Source: Saururus chinensis (lineage: Eukaryota > Streptophyta > Magnoliopsida > Piperales > Saururaceae). From it: a stretch of DNA of 64,000 bases. Of this stretch, positions 1 to 11,350 are shown piece by piece. The notes beneath the pieces were generated by a model. The model saw only the letters and a program-made list of their open reading frames with translations, was not told the DNA's origin and did not search any database. The stretch lies in NCBI GenBank assembly GCA_035235625.1, contig CP141145.1, positions 9,114,001 through 9,178,000 of the forward strand, in the 5' to 3' direction. The translations under genes were made by a program, and so were the position numbers. Within the stretch, counting starts at the first letter, position 1. Every line of letters starts with the position of its first letter.

Positions 1-817
1 ACCCCGGGTTTTTAATCACATATATAAGAGGCAATGCAAACTGAAGGTGTTGACTAGCAAAGCCAAGCATCACCACACTAAATAAAACTACCTACTAAAG
101 CAAAATGATCATAAATTCAGGATTATGGCTCAGCCAAGTGCAAGTACATTAACATGATAAAATAACATGATCTAAAATCATAGGGCAACACAGTGTCTTA
201 TTACAGTTCAACATAAAAAAATAAAAGCTAATGTTCTACTAACTGCAAAAATCTACCCTGCTAACACTGTGTAATGCCTACTAAAGAAATGCTACTACTC
301 TAAGTCTGCAGCTGAACCGGCATCGCAAAGATGCATGAGTATTTCCTCAAACACTCAATAGGTTGCATAAAAACCACTCATAGTCATAGGATTAAGATGA
401 TGTATTCAAAACAATAGAGATCATTAGACAATGAACTACAAAACACCAAATAAACAGTGACACATGTTAAAATAATACTTGGAACAATGAATAACAAATT
501 GAACCATACTCACAAGGCTGGCGTTTAACTAATAAAGGACTGAAATAGCTCAATTAAATTTAAACACCATTCAGGAAACAATTTACTTATTGTTGCACAA
601 AAAACCACTCCCGTTCAAAGGAGTACTGTATACTAATAGTGAATCCTAGCATCTCTAGAAATCCACTTTCATCAGACAAGGGCCTAGAAACGTAGGTACC
701 AACTGTGCTCCTTGACACACTGGCTGGAGGTAGATGAGCCTTCCATTATGCTAAAAAATCTAGTTGCGTATGAATGCTCAAAGTGCTGGGAACCAAAGTC
801 CTACAAGTGCCGTGGCT

Positions 818-822
818 ACACA
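818..822. repeat. TSD of family C LTR, left copy
   Basis: ACACA; its partner at 4086-4090 is ACACG. The intact family A text (ACATG at the same place) shows that this pentamer should occur once, so it was duplicated on insertion. The G-to-A difference sits in a former CG. Confidence 0.75.
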
Positions 823-1232
823 TGTAAGATCCCTAAACATGAACCGGTTTATTTTATCCTATTTCATTTCTATTGAGTGGTTTAATACTAATTCTGATCG
901 GCTTTGACTATTTTTGAAATTAAAGTGGTTAACAAAAGTTCTAACAAATTTTTTCTTCACATTTATTGTTTTTAAGTTAATTTAAGTCATTTAGAATTTT
1001 TTTGGAATTTTCACTATTTTTCCCAATAAGTTAGGGGGCAGGACCCACCGTGGCGCCATGTGCGAAATTTAGAATATTAGCCCTAAATGACCCTAATATC
1101 ATCCTAAGATAAAAAATAATTATTTCAAAATTTTCATACTTCAGTTTAGTTTAAAATAGGCAAGTTTTTCTATTTTAAGTAGTAAATCCTATTTGTCCCC
1201 CACTAATTCATTAGGTTTACCCCAACCTTTAC

Positions 1233-1240
1233 TATAAAAG
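1233..1240 (+). promoter_or_regulatory. TATA box of the family C LTR
   Basis: TATAAAAG lies about 410 bp into the LTR and is followed within about 30 bp by a leader rich in AG. This is the expected U3/R layout. Transcription would run rightwards. Confidence 0.6.
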
Positions 1241-1628
1241 GAATGACACAGCCACTTTCCCAATTGGGAAAGAGCTAAGACCAGGAGCTTAGTTGCCTAA
1301 TCTCCATTTTCAAAAAAGTGAAAAGAGATTAAGGTATGGATTTGCTTAATTTTCACTCATCTCTTAGCGTTTTTCTTAAATCTTCCAAATCTCTTCTTTT
1401 GCTATGGTTTAATCTCGATTTCAACTCAAAAAGCTACTGATTTGAACTTCTATTTCAAACCCTAATGATGAGAATTTCGTTTTGGAGTTTCTTGAACCCT
1501 AGATCTATTAGTTTTTGAAAGGTTTAGGTGTTTTAAATAGAATTTATGATGGTATTAATAAAAACCATATGTTGGGTAGGTTTTGAAGGTGTTAGAGGAG
1601 CTATTTCGAGTAAGGAAGCTTTTTGAAG

Positions 1629-1634
1629 GTAAGT
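1629..1634 (+). other. Possible 5' splice donor in family C LTR leader
   Basis: GAAG|GTAAGTG lies about 390 nt downstream of the TATA box. Long plant gypsy LTRs can carry a leader intron. A pyrimidine-rich stretch near 3600-3620 is a possible acceptor region. Splicing itself is inferred only. Confidence 0.3.
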
Positions 1635-3051
1635 GTTTTCATCCTAAACGTGATTGTGATTTCATATTTGAGTTTTGATAGAGCTTGAAGTGGGTTTCCA
1701 TGGATGGAAGCTTTAATGGTGGTTTTATGAATTTTTTTATCTTTCTTATAATTTGTTTGTGTTTTTGATTATTAGTGGCTAGATCTACTATTTATTAAGC
1801 ATGGATTTAATTATGGTAATGTTTGGTAGTAGGATTTGGTAGTTTAAGATGCGAATGTGAAGTTTCATTTTTGGATTTGAAGTGGGGAAGACAAACCAAA
1901 GATTGTCGTTATGGAGATCGAATAGCCAGGGAGCTAATCGAATGGCCAGGCATTCGAACGACCCTGCAGGGTGTTCAAACACCAACATAAGAAATTGGGG
2001 GATTTTTGCTATTTTGTCCATTTTTGAGTTTTTACTCTTAAATACCATTTCCTATGTTCATGATGAGTAATTTATGCTAGAATGAGCTACTGGGAGGGCA
2101 TGATATTGATCTTAGGAATTATGAAGAATATTTAGGTATTATGTTAAATTGCATGTTGTTGGCTAAACATGTTAGGATTGATTATCTTGAATCCATGATT
2201 GAATGATTCCTTATGTTTCAAGCATGATTCTAGCATGATTATAGCATGAGAATGGACTGGTATGTCTTCATGTAATGTGATTAAGTTATGGTGAATGATG
2301 GTGCCATGCCTAACTTCAAGTGTGGTGTGTATATGCTTATATAGGTTTATCATGATGTTGCACTTGACTTGATTGATGTTTTCCGATGGCTTTCACTCAT
2401 GATTTCAGTTAGGAGCTATGATTAGATGTTAAAGAGCATGTGTGTAGTGTCTTGTGGGTTATCTACAATGCATGGTTATATGCTTAGAAATGAATGTTTT
2501 AATCTCGAATACACACATACACGTGGGAAGTAATCATGGTAATTGTTGATATTCATGGCTAAATATAATGCATGTGGGGTAGATGGGAGCACGTTCCATG
2601 AATTACAATTCATGTGGAGATTTCTCATGTATGTATCATGTTGCATATATCATGAAGCGGATTTCATGGATGAGACTTTATTGAGATTAGCCAAATTGTA
2701 ATCGATTGGATGCAATTATGTGATATTGCTCGCTGAATTAATTGATCAGAGTCTTATCGATTTGGTTTTACATCCGAAAGGATGGGGTTATACGTCCCTT
2801 GAGGACGAGTTTCCTCCCTGGGTTCAGAAGAGCTGGAATGCTATAAGGAGATAAATTGTTGAGACCATCTAGATCCTGAGAATCCAGGCTAGTGTAGTTC
2901 AGTGCACTGGCTTACAAGGGGGTATTCTTCCCCGTTAAGGAATTTACCCAAACTGCGGACTTTCTTCAGACCTTCCTGTTGGGGATTGTTTGGAGTGAGG
3001 AGGGACTGCTTATACTTCGGCCAATTAAGCAAGGTTATTTTTATCGACTTG

Positions 3052-3345
3052 CATGGTTACGATTGTGTGCTCGAGACACTTGATATGCATGTTGATATAT
3101 GTGATGTTAATGCATGATCTGAATGTGTGTTAGAGACACTTCTCATGCAGGTTATATGTGATGTTTATGCATGATCCGAATGTGTGTTAGAGATCATGCA
3201 CGTTATTTGTGATGTTTATGTTTATGCATGATCTAAAATGTATGATAAAGACACTTCCCACACAGGTTATATGTGATGTTTATACATGATCTGAATGTGT
3301 GGCAGGGCACTTCTCATGCAGGTTATATGTGAGGATTATGCATGA
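3052..3345 (+). repeat. Minisatellite, about 57 bp x 5, inside family C LTR
   Basis: Five imperfect units share the blocks TGCATGATC, GAATGTGTG and CAGGTTATATGTGATG. Unit length varies from about 51 to 64 bp through small indels. It lies in the downstream half of the LTR. Confidence 0.75.
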
Positions 3346-4629
3346 TGTGATTGAGTAAGAATCACTTATTATACAGGATGGATGTCATGTCATAGTGTGA
3401 TTATTCATGCCATGATTAGTATGTATGAGATACTTGTGTGCAGAATAATTACTTACGAGTAAGCAGGGGTATGGTAAGGGAATTAATAAGAAATGGTGAT
3501 ATCATGTGAAATGTGGATATGAATGACCATGTTGATGTATCGTGATTATTTTTTGATTAACATTACTGTATTTCAAACCTTACTAAGTTTTACTCACCCC
3601 TCTTTTTGTATTTTATTTTGAGGTTGCATGGTACGACATGCAGTTGACTAGGATCCCTTATATGAGGGATGACCATGATATGCATGGGAGTAGGTGTGGA
3701 TGCCTTTGGACCTTATTCTATCTTCTTATTTATGCTATTATGATACTGGAACACTATGTATGGATGATTATGTTTCAGACTCGTGTATTTCTCATGATCC
3801 TAGATATTTTTCAAATTTTCAAATTTTGAGCCACGTGTCGTCTCAAGATGTTATGTATGTGGGTTGAGAGTGAGGATTTATTTAAGAGTTATTATCCTCT
3901 TTTAGTTTTACCTTATTTCTCTATCACAAAGGATTAAAGGTGCGTGACTCCGTGTTTATTATTCACCTGATAGAGGGGTTAAGACTTCTGCAACGAGTTA
4001 AACCAACAATCTCATCTCCCCCATTTACTTAGACTGGCCCTTGGACCGGGTTCGGCTCGGGTCAGGCTAGCGCCGGGGCATGACAACACGGGACTAAAAA
4101 ATACCTCCATGGCTATTATTGTGCACTTACATAACTCTAACTCAACATATGGTATGATATATCCACATGAGGCAACAAGGATTAAAACTAATCACAACAT
4201 ATCATGGATGCATCTAGCTGGCCAAAATAACATGGTAGCATACTAATTCAAGGCTGAGACATGAGAATCAAATCATTAAGACAACCAATCGGACTTATGC
4301 TGAAATGAACTGATCAAATCAATCAAATTAAGAACATGAATTGGGGCTGAGGTGAACTAACCAAATCAGCAACCTAACACAACAAATCAGGCTGAAAATA
4401 ACTAACCATAAACAACATGATATTAACATCGAAGTGAGGCTGACACAACCCACAACATGCCATTTGATCATAAATAAAGTGATTCTGATATGACCAAATT
4501 AAATCAGTAAGACATACATCTAAATATGGCTGAGATAGGATAATTAAATTCAGCAAGACATGAATCAAATTAAAGATAAGAAAGACTGATTAAATTCAGC
4601 ATAATATAGCAATAGTTAAGGCTACAAAC

Positions 4630-5085
4630 CAGAAATCAAAATCAGAAAAATGGGGAATTAATTAGGCCAAAGATGCTGAAATCAAAATCAGCAAAACAAG
4701 GCAGTAATTAGGCCTAATAACCACGATTAAACTCAGCAAGGTTCATGCACAAATCAGGGCTAAAACCTATGTTTATACACAGCAAGGTTCATGCACAAAT
4801 CAGGGCCAAAACCTACGATTAAAATCAATAAGGTGCATGTACGAATCAGGGCTAAACTTATAATGACATCAACAAAGTTCATGCATGAATAAGGGTTGAA
4901 GTACGTAATGAAAATCAGAAAGGTATCAGCACGAATCAGGGCAAAAACCCATAATTAAACTCAGCAAAGTTCATGCATGAATCAATGCTAAAACCAATGA
5001 TTAAACTCAGCAAAGTTCATGCATGAATCAGGGCTAAAACCAACAATTAAGCTCAGCAAAGTTCATGCATGAATCAGGGCAAAGA
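4630..5085 (-). repeat. 46-bp minisatellite in family A LTR (partial copy)
   Basis: About ten degenerate units carry CAGCAAAGTTCATGCATGAA and CAGGGCTAAAACC. Spacing between successive CAGCAAGG boxes is 46 bp. The same array is found in every family A and B LTR of the window. Confidence 0.8.
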
Positions 5086-5371
5086 GATGTATTAAAAACC
5101 ATTCCATTAGGGTCGAACTAGGTCTAAAACAGAACTTTCAGATCAGCATGATGATGGCTGAAAAAATGGCACCTAACTCTACCAGCCTGCCTCTAAAGCT
5201 TTGTTCCCTCTCTCATAAGCCTCTTACCCCTCAATTGAGTCCAAAAGATGCTAGCTTTCCCCCTCCACAGCTGCTGGTCATGGTGCACTTTGGTGGAAGG
5301 AAGAGGAGAAGAAAAGAGTGGGGACAATAGGAGAGACCAAATCAGCAAAAAAAAACTGATTCCCCCCCAGT

Positions 5372-5382
5372 CCTTTTATAAA
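5372..5382 (-). promoter_or_regulatory. TATA box of the family A LTR (minus strand)
   Basis: Minus strand reads TTTATAAAAGG, the same box as at 22618-22628 in the plus-oriented sister. It lies upstream of the pyrimidine-rich leader, so transcription would run leftwards through the 46-bp repeats. Confidence 0.6.
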
Positions 5383-5694
5383 CCCTCTCCTATTTAGTAG
5401 GGGTTAAAGCCAATAAGATGGCTAGTCTAGAGGCTGATACATATCCCCTTAAATTCTGAATTGAGTCCTCCAAAACCACAAGGAACCAACCCTAGAGTCC
5501 TAGCCAAGCAGCTTCCTAATTAGAAGGTGCTACCCCACCCTAACCAAGTAGGTTCCTAATTCGAAGGTGCCACCCCAACCTAACCAAGCAATTTCCTATT
5601 TTGTAGGTGCCGCCCCACCCTAACAAAGCAGTTTCCTATTTTGTAGGTGCCGGCCCCTACAATGTAGGGGCTGCTCCCACCCAACTACTCTTAT

Positions 5695-8600
5695 CCAAAG
5701 CTCGTCACGGATGTGTATTTAATTATTTCAAATAAATACATACTCATTTGCTAAGTTTGTAAGAAGAAATTAAATGCACTAAATGATTAACTAATAGGAC
5801 CACTTTTGGTAAAGTTATATCCTTTTAATTAATTAAAAGCAGAGTTCATTCAGAAATGTGCACTAATCGTTATATTTTTTAAAGTTCAAAGACACCTCCC
5901 ATTCATTTGTTATATTTACAATAGTGAATCAAATGGACAAAGTGATGCCACAATTTGACCTTTCTTCCTTCACTTATATAATTTTATTCACTAACAAACC
6001 AACAAAGCTCATCATGAATGTCTTTTTATATATTTTAAATAAATACATACTTATTTGCTATGTCTGTAAGAATGTAAAAACACACTCAATGATGAACTTA
6101 TTGGTCCACTTTTTGTGAAGTTATATCCTTTTAATCGATGAAAAACGAAGTACATTAAGAATATGCATAAGTTGTTATATCGCTTAAAGTGTAAAGAGAC
6201 CTCTCATTTATTTGTTATGTTTGTAATTATAAATCGAATGGACAAAGTCATACTACAATTTGATAATTCTTCTTTATCTTATATGATTTCATTCGCTTGA
6301 GTTGAATTAAAACAAAGCACCAAAGCTTGACACGAATGTGTTTTAAATTGTTAGAAATAAAATACGTACTCATTTTATATATTCATAAGAATAAATCAAA
6401 TGCATTAAACAATGAATGAATTGGTCTATTTTAGGTGAAGTTATATCCTTTGAATCAATTAAAACTGGAGTTTGTTAAGAATGTGCACAAATCGTTATAT
6501 AATTTAAAGTTTAAAGTGACCTTGTATTCATTTGTTATGTTCTTAATAGAGAATCAAATTGACAAAGTGATAGCTCAATTTTACTTTGTTTCCTAAACTT
6601 ATACGATTTCATTCGCTTAACATGATTTAGAACAAAGTACCAAAGCTTGTCACGAAGGCATATTTAATTGTTTTAAATAAATACATACTCATTTATTAAG
6701 TTTATAATAATAAATCAAATGTACTACAGGATGAACTAATTGGACCACTTTTGGTCTAACTATATCTTTTTCATCGATGAAAACCGAAGTTCATGAAGAA
6801 TGTTCACAAATCATTATATCATTTAAAGTTTGAAGAGACCTCCTATTGTTCGTTACGTTCCTAGTAATGAATTAAATAGACAAATTGAGACCAAAAATTA
6901 ACTATTTTTCCTTAACTAGATTTAGAACAAAGTACCAAAGCTCGCCATGAAGGTGTATTCAATTATTTTAAATAAATATGTACTTATTTGCTAAGTATGT
7001 AAAAGTAAATCAAACGTACTAAATGATGAACGAATTGGACCACTTTTGGTCTATTTATATCCTTTTTGTCGATTAAAACCAAAGTAAGTTAAGAATGTGC
7101 ATAAATCGTTATATGGTTTACAGCTTAAAGAGACCTCCTATTCATGTGTTACATTTGAAATATTAAATCAACTGGACAAAGTCATACCACCATCTGACCA
7201 TTCTTCCTTAACTTAAATGATTTCATTCGCACAACTAGAATTAGAACAAAGCACCAAAGCTCGTGACGATTGTGTATTTAATTCTTTTCAATAAATACAT
7301 ACTCATTTTCCAAGTTTGTAAGAATAAATTAAATGTACTAAATGATGAACTAATAGGTCCATTTTTGGTAAAGTTTTATCCTTTTAATCGATTAAAACCC
7401 AAGTTCGTTAGGAGTGTGCAAAAATTGTTATATCCTTTAAAGTTTAAAGCAACCTCCTATTCATTTGTTACATTCGTAATAACGAATCAAATGAAAAAGT
7501 GATACCACAATTTGACCGTTCTTCCTTAACCTATATAATTTTATTCGCTTAACTAGATTTAGAATAAAGCTCCGAAGCACGTCAGAAATGTGTAATCAAA
7601 ATTTTTAAATAAATATATAATCATTTACTATGTTCATAAGAATGAATAAATGCATTAAAGAACAAACTAATCTGTCCATTTTTTTTGAAGTTATATCCTT
7701 TTAATCAATTAAAACTGAAGTTCATTAAGAATGTGCACAAATTATTATATCGTTTAAAGTTTAAAGAGATCTCGTATTCATTTGTTACGTTTATAATAAC
7801 GAATCAAATAGACAATGTGATACCACAATTTGACCTTTTTTTCTAAACTTTCATTATTTTATTCGCTTAACTAAATTTAGAACAAAGCACCAAAGCTCAT
7901 CATGAATGTGTATTTAATTATTTTAAACAAATACATACTCATTTAGTAAGTTCATAAGAAGGAACCAAATACAGTAAATGATAAACCAATTGGACCACTT
8001 TTTGTTAGCTTATTCCGTTTAATTGATTTATACTAAAGTAAGTTATGAATGTGCACAAATAGTTATATAGTTTAAAGTATAAAGAGACCTCCCATTAATT
8101 TGTTACATTCATAAAAAAATCAAATGGACAAAGTTATACCATAATTTGACAATTCTTCTTTATCTCATATGATTTTATTCGCTTAATTAGATTTAGAAGA
8201 AGCACCAAAGCTCGTCACGAAGGTGTATTTAATTAGTTTAAATAATTACGTACTCATTTGCTAAGTTCATAAGAATCAATAAAAAATACTCAACGACAAA
8301 TTAATCTGTCCATTTTAGTTATATCATCTTAGTCGATTAAAACTGAAGTTATATCATTTTAGTCGATTAAAACCGAAGTTCGTTAAGAATGTGTAAAAAC
8401 CGTTATATCGTATAAAGTTTAAAGAGACTTCCCATTTATTTGTAACATTCGTAAAAACAAATCAAATTGACTACCTGATACAAAAATTTTGGAACAGAGC
8501 ACCAAAGCTCACCATGAAGGTGTATTTAATTGTTTTAAATAAATATATACTCATATCTTAAGTATGTAAAAATAAATCAAATGCACTAAACGATAAACCA

Positions 8601-11350
8601 ATTGGTCCACTTTTGGTCTAATTATATCCTTTACATCGATTAAAACCAAAATTCGTTAAAAATGTGCACAATTTGTGCTTTCTTTCTTAACCTATAGATT
8701 TCATTTGCTTAACTAAATTTAGAAAAAAGTACCATAGCTCGTCATGAATGTGTGTTAAATTTTTTTAAATAAGTACATACTCATTTGCTATGTTCATAAG
8801 AATAAACTAAACGGATTAAACGATGAACCAATCGGTCCGCTTTTGGTTAAATTAACTCTTTTTAATCGCTTAAAACTAAAGTTTGTTACGAAGGTGTACA
8901 AATTGTTATATATTTTATATTTTTGAGAGATCACCCATTCATTTGTTACATTCTTAATAACGAATGAAATTGACATTGTGATAGCACAATATTACCATTC
9001 TTCCATAACATATATGATTTCATTCGTTAACTAGATTTAGAACAAAGTAGAAAAAGTCGTCACATATGTGTATTTAATTGTTTTTAATAAATATGTACCT
9101 ACTTGCTAAGTTCGTAAGAATAAATCAAATGCATTAAATGATGAGCCAGTCGGACTAGTATTGGTCTAGGTATATACTTTTAATTGTTTAAATCCGAAGT
9201 TTGTTAAGAATGTGCACAAATCTTGATATTATTTAAAATTTTAAAAGTCCTCCTATTCATTTGTTACATTCATAATAACGAATCAAATGGACAATGTGAT
9301 ACCATAATTTGACCATTCTTCCTTAACTTATATGATTTAATTCGCTTAACTAGATTTAGAACAAAGTGCTGAAGATTGTCATGAATGTGCATTAAATTAT
9401 TTTAAATAAATACGTACTCATTTTCTATTTTCGTAAGAATGAATAAAACGTACTAAATGACGAACTAATGGGTCCACTTTTGGTGTAGTTATATCCATTT
9501 AATTGATTAAAACCGATGTAAGTTAACAATGTACAAAATCGTTATATCATTTAAATTTGAAAATACCTCCCATTCATTTATTACATTCGTAATAAAAAAT
9601 TAAATGGACAAAGTGATACCACAATTTGACCTTTCTTCCTTAACTTATAAAATTTCATTCGCTCTACTAAATTTTGGACAAAATAACAAAGCTTCTGACA
9701 AATGTGTATTTCATTGTTTTAAATAAATACACACTCATTTGCTAAGTTCATAAGAATAAATTAAATGCACTAAACGATGAACTAATCGGTCCATTTTATG
9801 TGAAGTTATATCCTTTTAATCAATTAAAACTCAAGTTTGTTAAGAATATTCACAAATCGTTATATCATTTAAAATTTAAAGGGACCACCCATTTATTTGT
9901 TACGCTCATAATAACAAATCAAATTGAAAAAGTGATACCACAATTTTACCGTTCTTCCTTAACTTAAATAATTTCATTCACTTAACTAGATTTTGAACAA
10001 AGTACCAAAGTTCATCATGAAGGTATTTTTAGTTGTTTTAAATAAATATGTACTCACTTGCTATGTTTGTATGAATAAATCGAACGTACTAAATGATGAA
10101 CCAATCGGACCACTTTTGGTGAAATTATATCATTTTAATCGATTAAAAGCAAAGTTTGTTACCAATGTGTAGTAATCATTATATCGCTTAGAGGTTAAAG
10201 AGACCCCCCGTTCGTTTCTTACATTCATAATAGTGAATCAAATTGACAAAGTGATATCACAATTTGACTATTCTTCCTTAATTTATATGATATTATTCGC
10301 TTAACTAGAATTCGAACAAAGCACCAAAGCTTATTACGAATGTGTATTTATTTGTTTTAAATAAATACATACTCATTTGCTAAGTCTGTTGGAATGAACA
10401 AAATGCACTCAATGATGAGCTGATCGTTCCACTTTTTGTGAAGTTATATCATTTTAATCGATGAAAACTGAAGTCCATTAAGAATGTGCATAAGTTGTTA
10501 TATCATTTAATGTTTAAAGAGACCTCCCATTTATTTTTTACATTCATAATAATAAATCAAATGGATAAAGTGGCACCATAATTTGACAATTCTTCCCAAG
10601 TATATATGATTTTATTCACTTAGTTAGAATTAGAACAAGCCACCAAAGCTCATCAAAAAAGTGTATATAAATTATTTTAAATAAATACATATTCATTTTC
10701 TAAATTCGTAAAAATGAATTAAATGCACTAAACGATGAACTAATCCATCCATTTTTTCTAATGTTATATCCTTTTAATAGATTAAAACTAAAATTCGTTA
10801 AGAATTTACACAAATCATTTTATCATTTAAAGTTTAAAGAGACCTCCCATAGGTTTGTTACGTTTGTAATAACGAATCATATTGATAAAGTGATATAATA
10901 ATTTAACAATTCTTCCATAACTTATATGATTTCATTCACTTAATTAGATTTGGAACAAAGTACCAAAGCTCGTCATGAATGTGTATTTAATTATTTTAAA
11001 TAAATACGTACCCATTTGTTATGTTTGTAAGAAGAAATCAAATGCACTAAATGATTAATGAATCATAACACTTTTGGTGAAGTTATATCCTTTTAATTGA
11101 TTAAAAGTGAAGTCCGTTAAGAATGTGTACTAACTGTTATATCGTTTAAAGTTTAAAGAGACCTCCCATTCATTTGTTAGGTTTGTAATAGGAAATTAAA
11201 TTAACAAAGTGATACCACAATTTAACCTTTCTTCCTTAAATTATGTGGTTTTATTCGCTTATCTGGAATTTGAACAAAGCACCAATGCTTGTCACGAATG
11301 TTTATTTATTTATTTTAAATAAATACGTTCTGATTTGCTAAGTCCATAAA
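5695..11350 (+). repeat. 320-bp satellite array, block 1
   Basis: Head-to-tail copies of an AT-rich monomer. The landmark GTGTATTTAATT recurs near 5715, 6341 (variant), 6661, 6956, 7275, 7592, 7911 and 8226, with steps mostly of 315-320 bp. Fixed boxes in order are TTTAATTRTTTTAAATAAAT, GCACTAAACGATGAACCAAT, CCACTTTTGG, TATCCTTTTAATCGATTAAA, GAATGTGCACAAATCGTTAT, GTTTAAAGAGACCTCCCATT, GACAAAGTGATACCACAATT, TTCTTCCTTAACTTATATGA and ACAAAGCACCAAAGCTCGTC. Some monomers are short: a step of about 230 bp near 8522-8753 reflects loss of most of the region between the GTGCACA and TTCTTCCTT boxes. No gene lies in the block; the open frames here are satellite reading frames. Confidence 0.97.
11346..11350. 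repeat. TSD ATAAA of the LTR at 11351-14188 (left)
   Basis: ATAAA before TGTAACACCC, repeated at 14189-14193 directly after GATGTTACA. The satellite continues across the gap in frame with its monomer. Confidence 0.95.

Larger units (their letters stand above)
823..4085 (+). mobile_element. Family C solo LTR nested in family A LTR
   Basis: A 3263-bp block that starts TGTAAGATCC and ends GGGGCATGACA, giving the TG...CA ends of an LTR. It interrupts the family A LTR: the host sequence GCTACAC | GGGACT rejoins across it, matching GCCACATGGGTCT in the sister LTR near 12173. The flanks are ACACA (818-822) and ACACG (4086-4090), a 5-bp TSD with one change that fits loss of a CG site. A TATA box at 1233-1240 followed by a leader with a GTAAGT donor at 1629 sets the plus orientation. 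No internal region or second LTR is present, so it is a solo LTR. The long LTR and GC-rich end suggest a Ty3/gypsy element, but no pol gene is available to prove the clade. Confidence 0.85.
1..5694 (-). mobile_element. Family A LTR, partial solo copy split by a nested LTR
   Basis: This is a family A LTR in minus orientation, in two pieces (1-822 and 4086-5694) around a nested LTR. The window opens at ACCCCGGG, about six bases inside the TGTAAC terminus seen at 11351. Its order of blocks matches the solo LTR at 11351-14188: the GATCCACTT / GATCAGCC block near 660, the GCTGAGCC block near 126, the 46-bp repeats, then a pyrimidine-rich leader. The opposite terminus (TTTACCTAGAATTT...TTACA in the sister) is missing. 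The text passes from a GGCCCCTAC-rich stretch directly into satellite at about 5694, so the U3 start has been lost by deletion. No TSD can be checked because the left flank is outside the window. No coding sequence is present. Confidence 0.85.

Noticed and set aside
5695..11350. Satellite boxes considered as a CENP-B-like binding site or replication origin
   Set aside because: I see no match to a known box, and AT-richness alone is not evidence for an origin or centromere.
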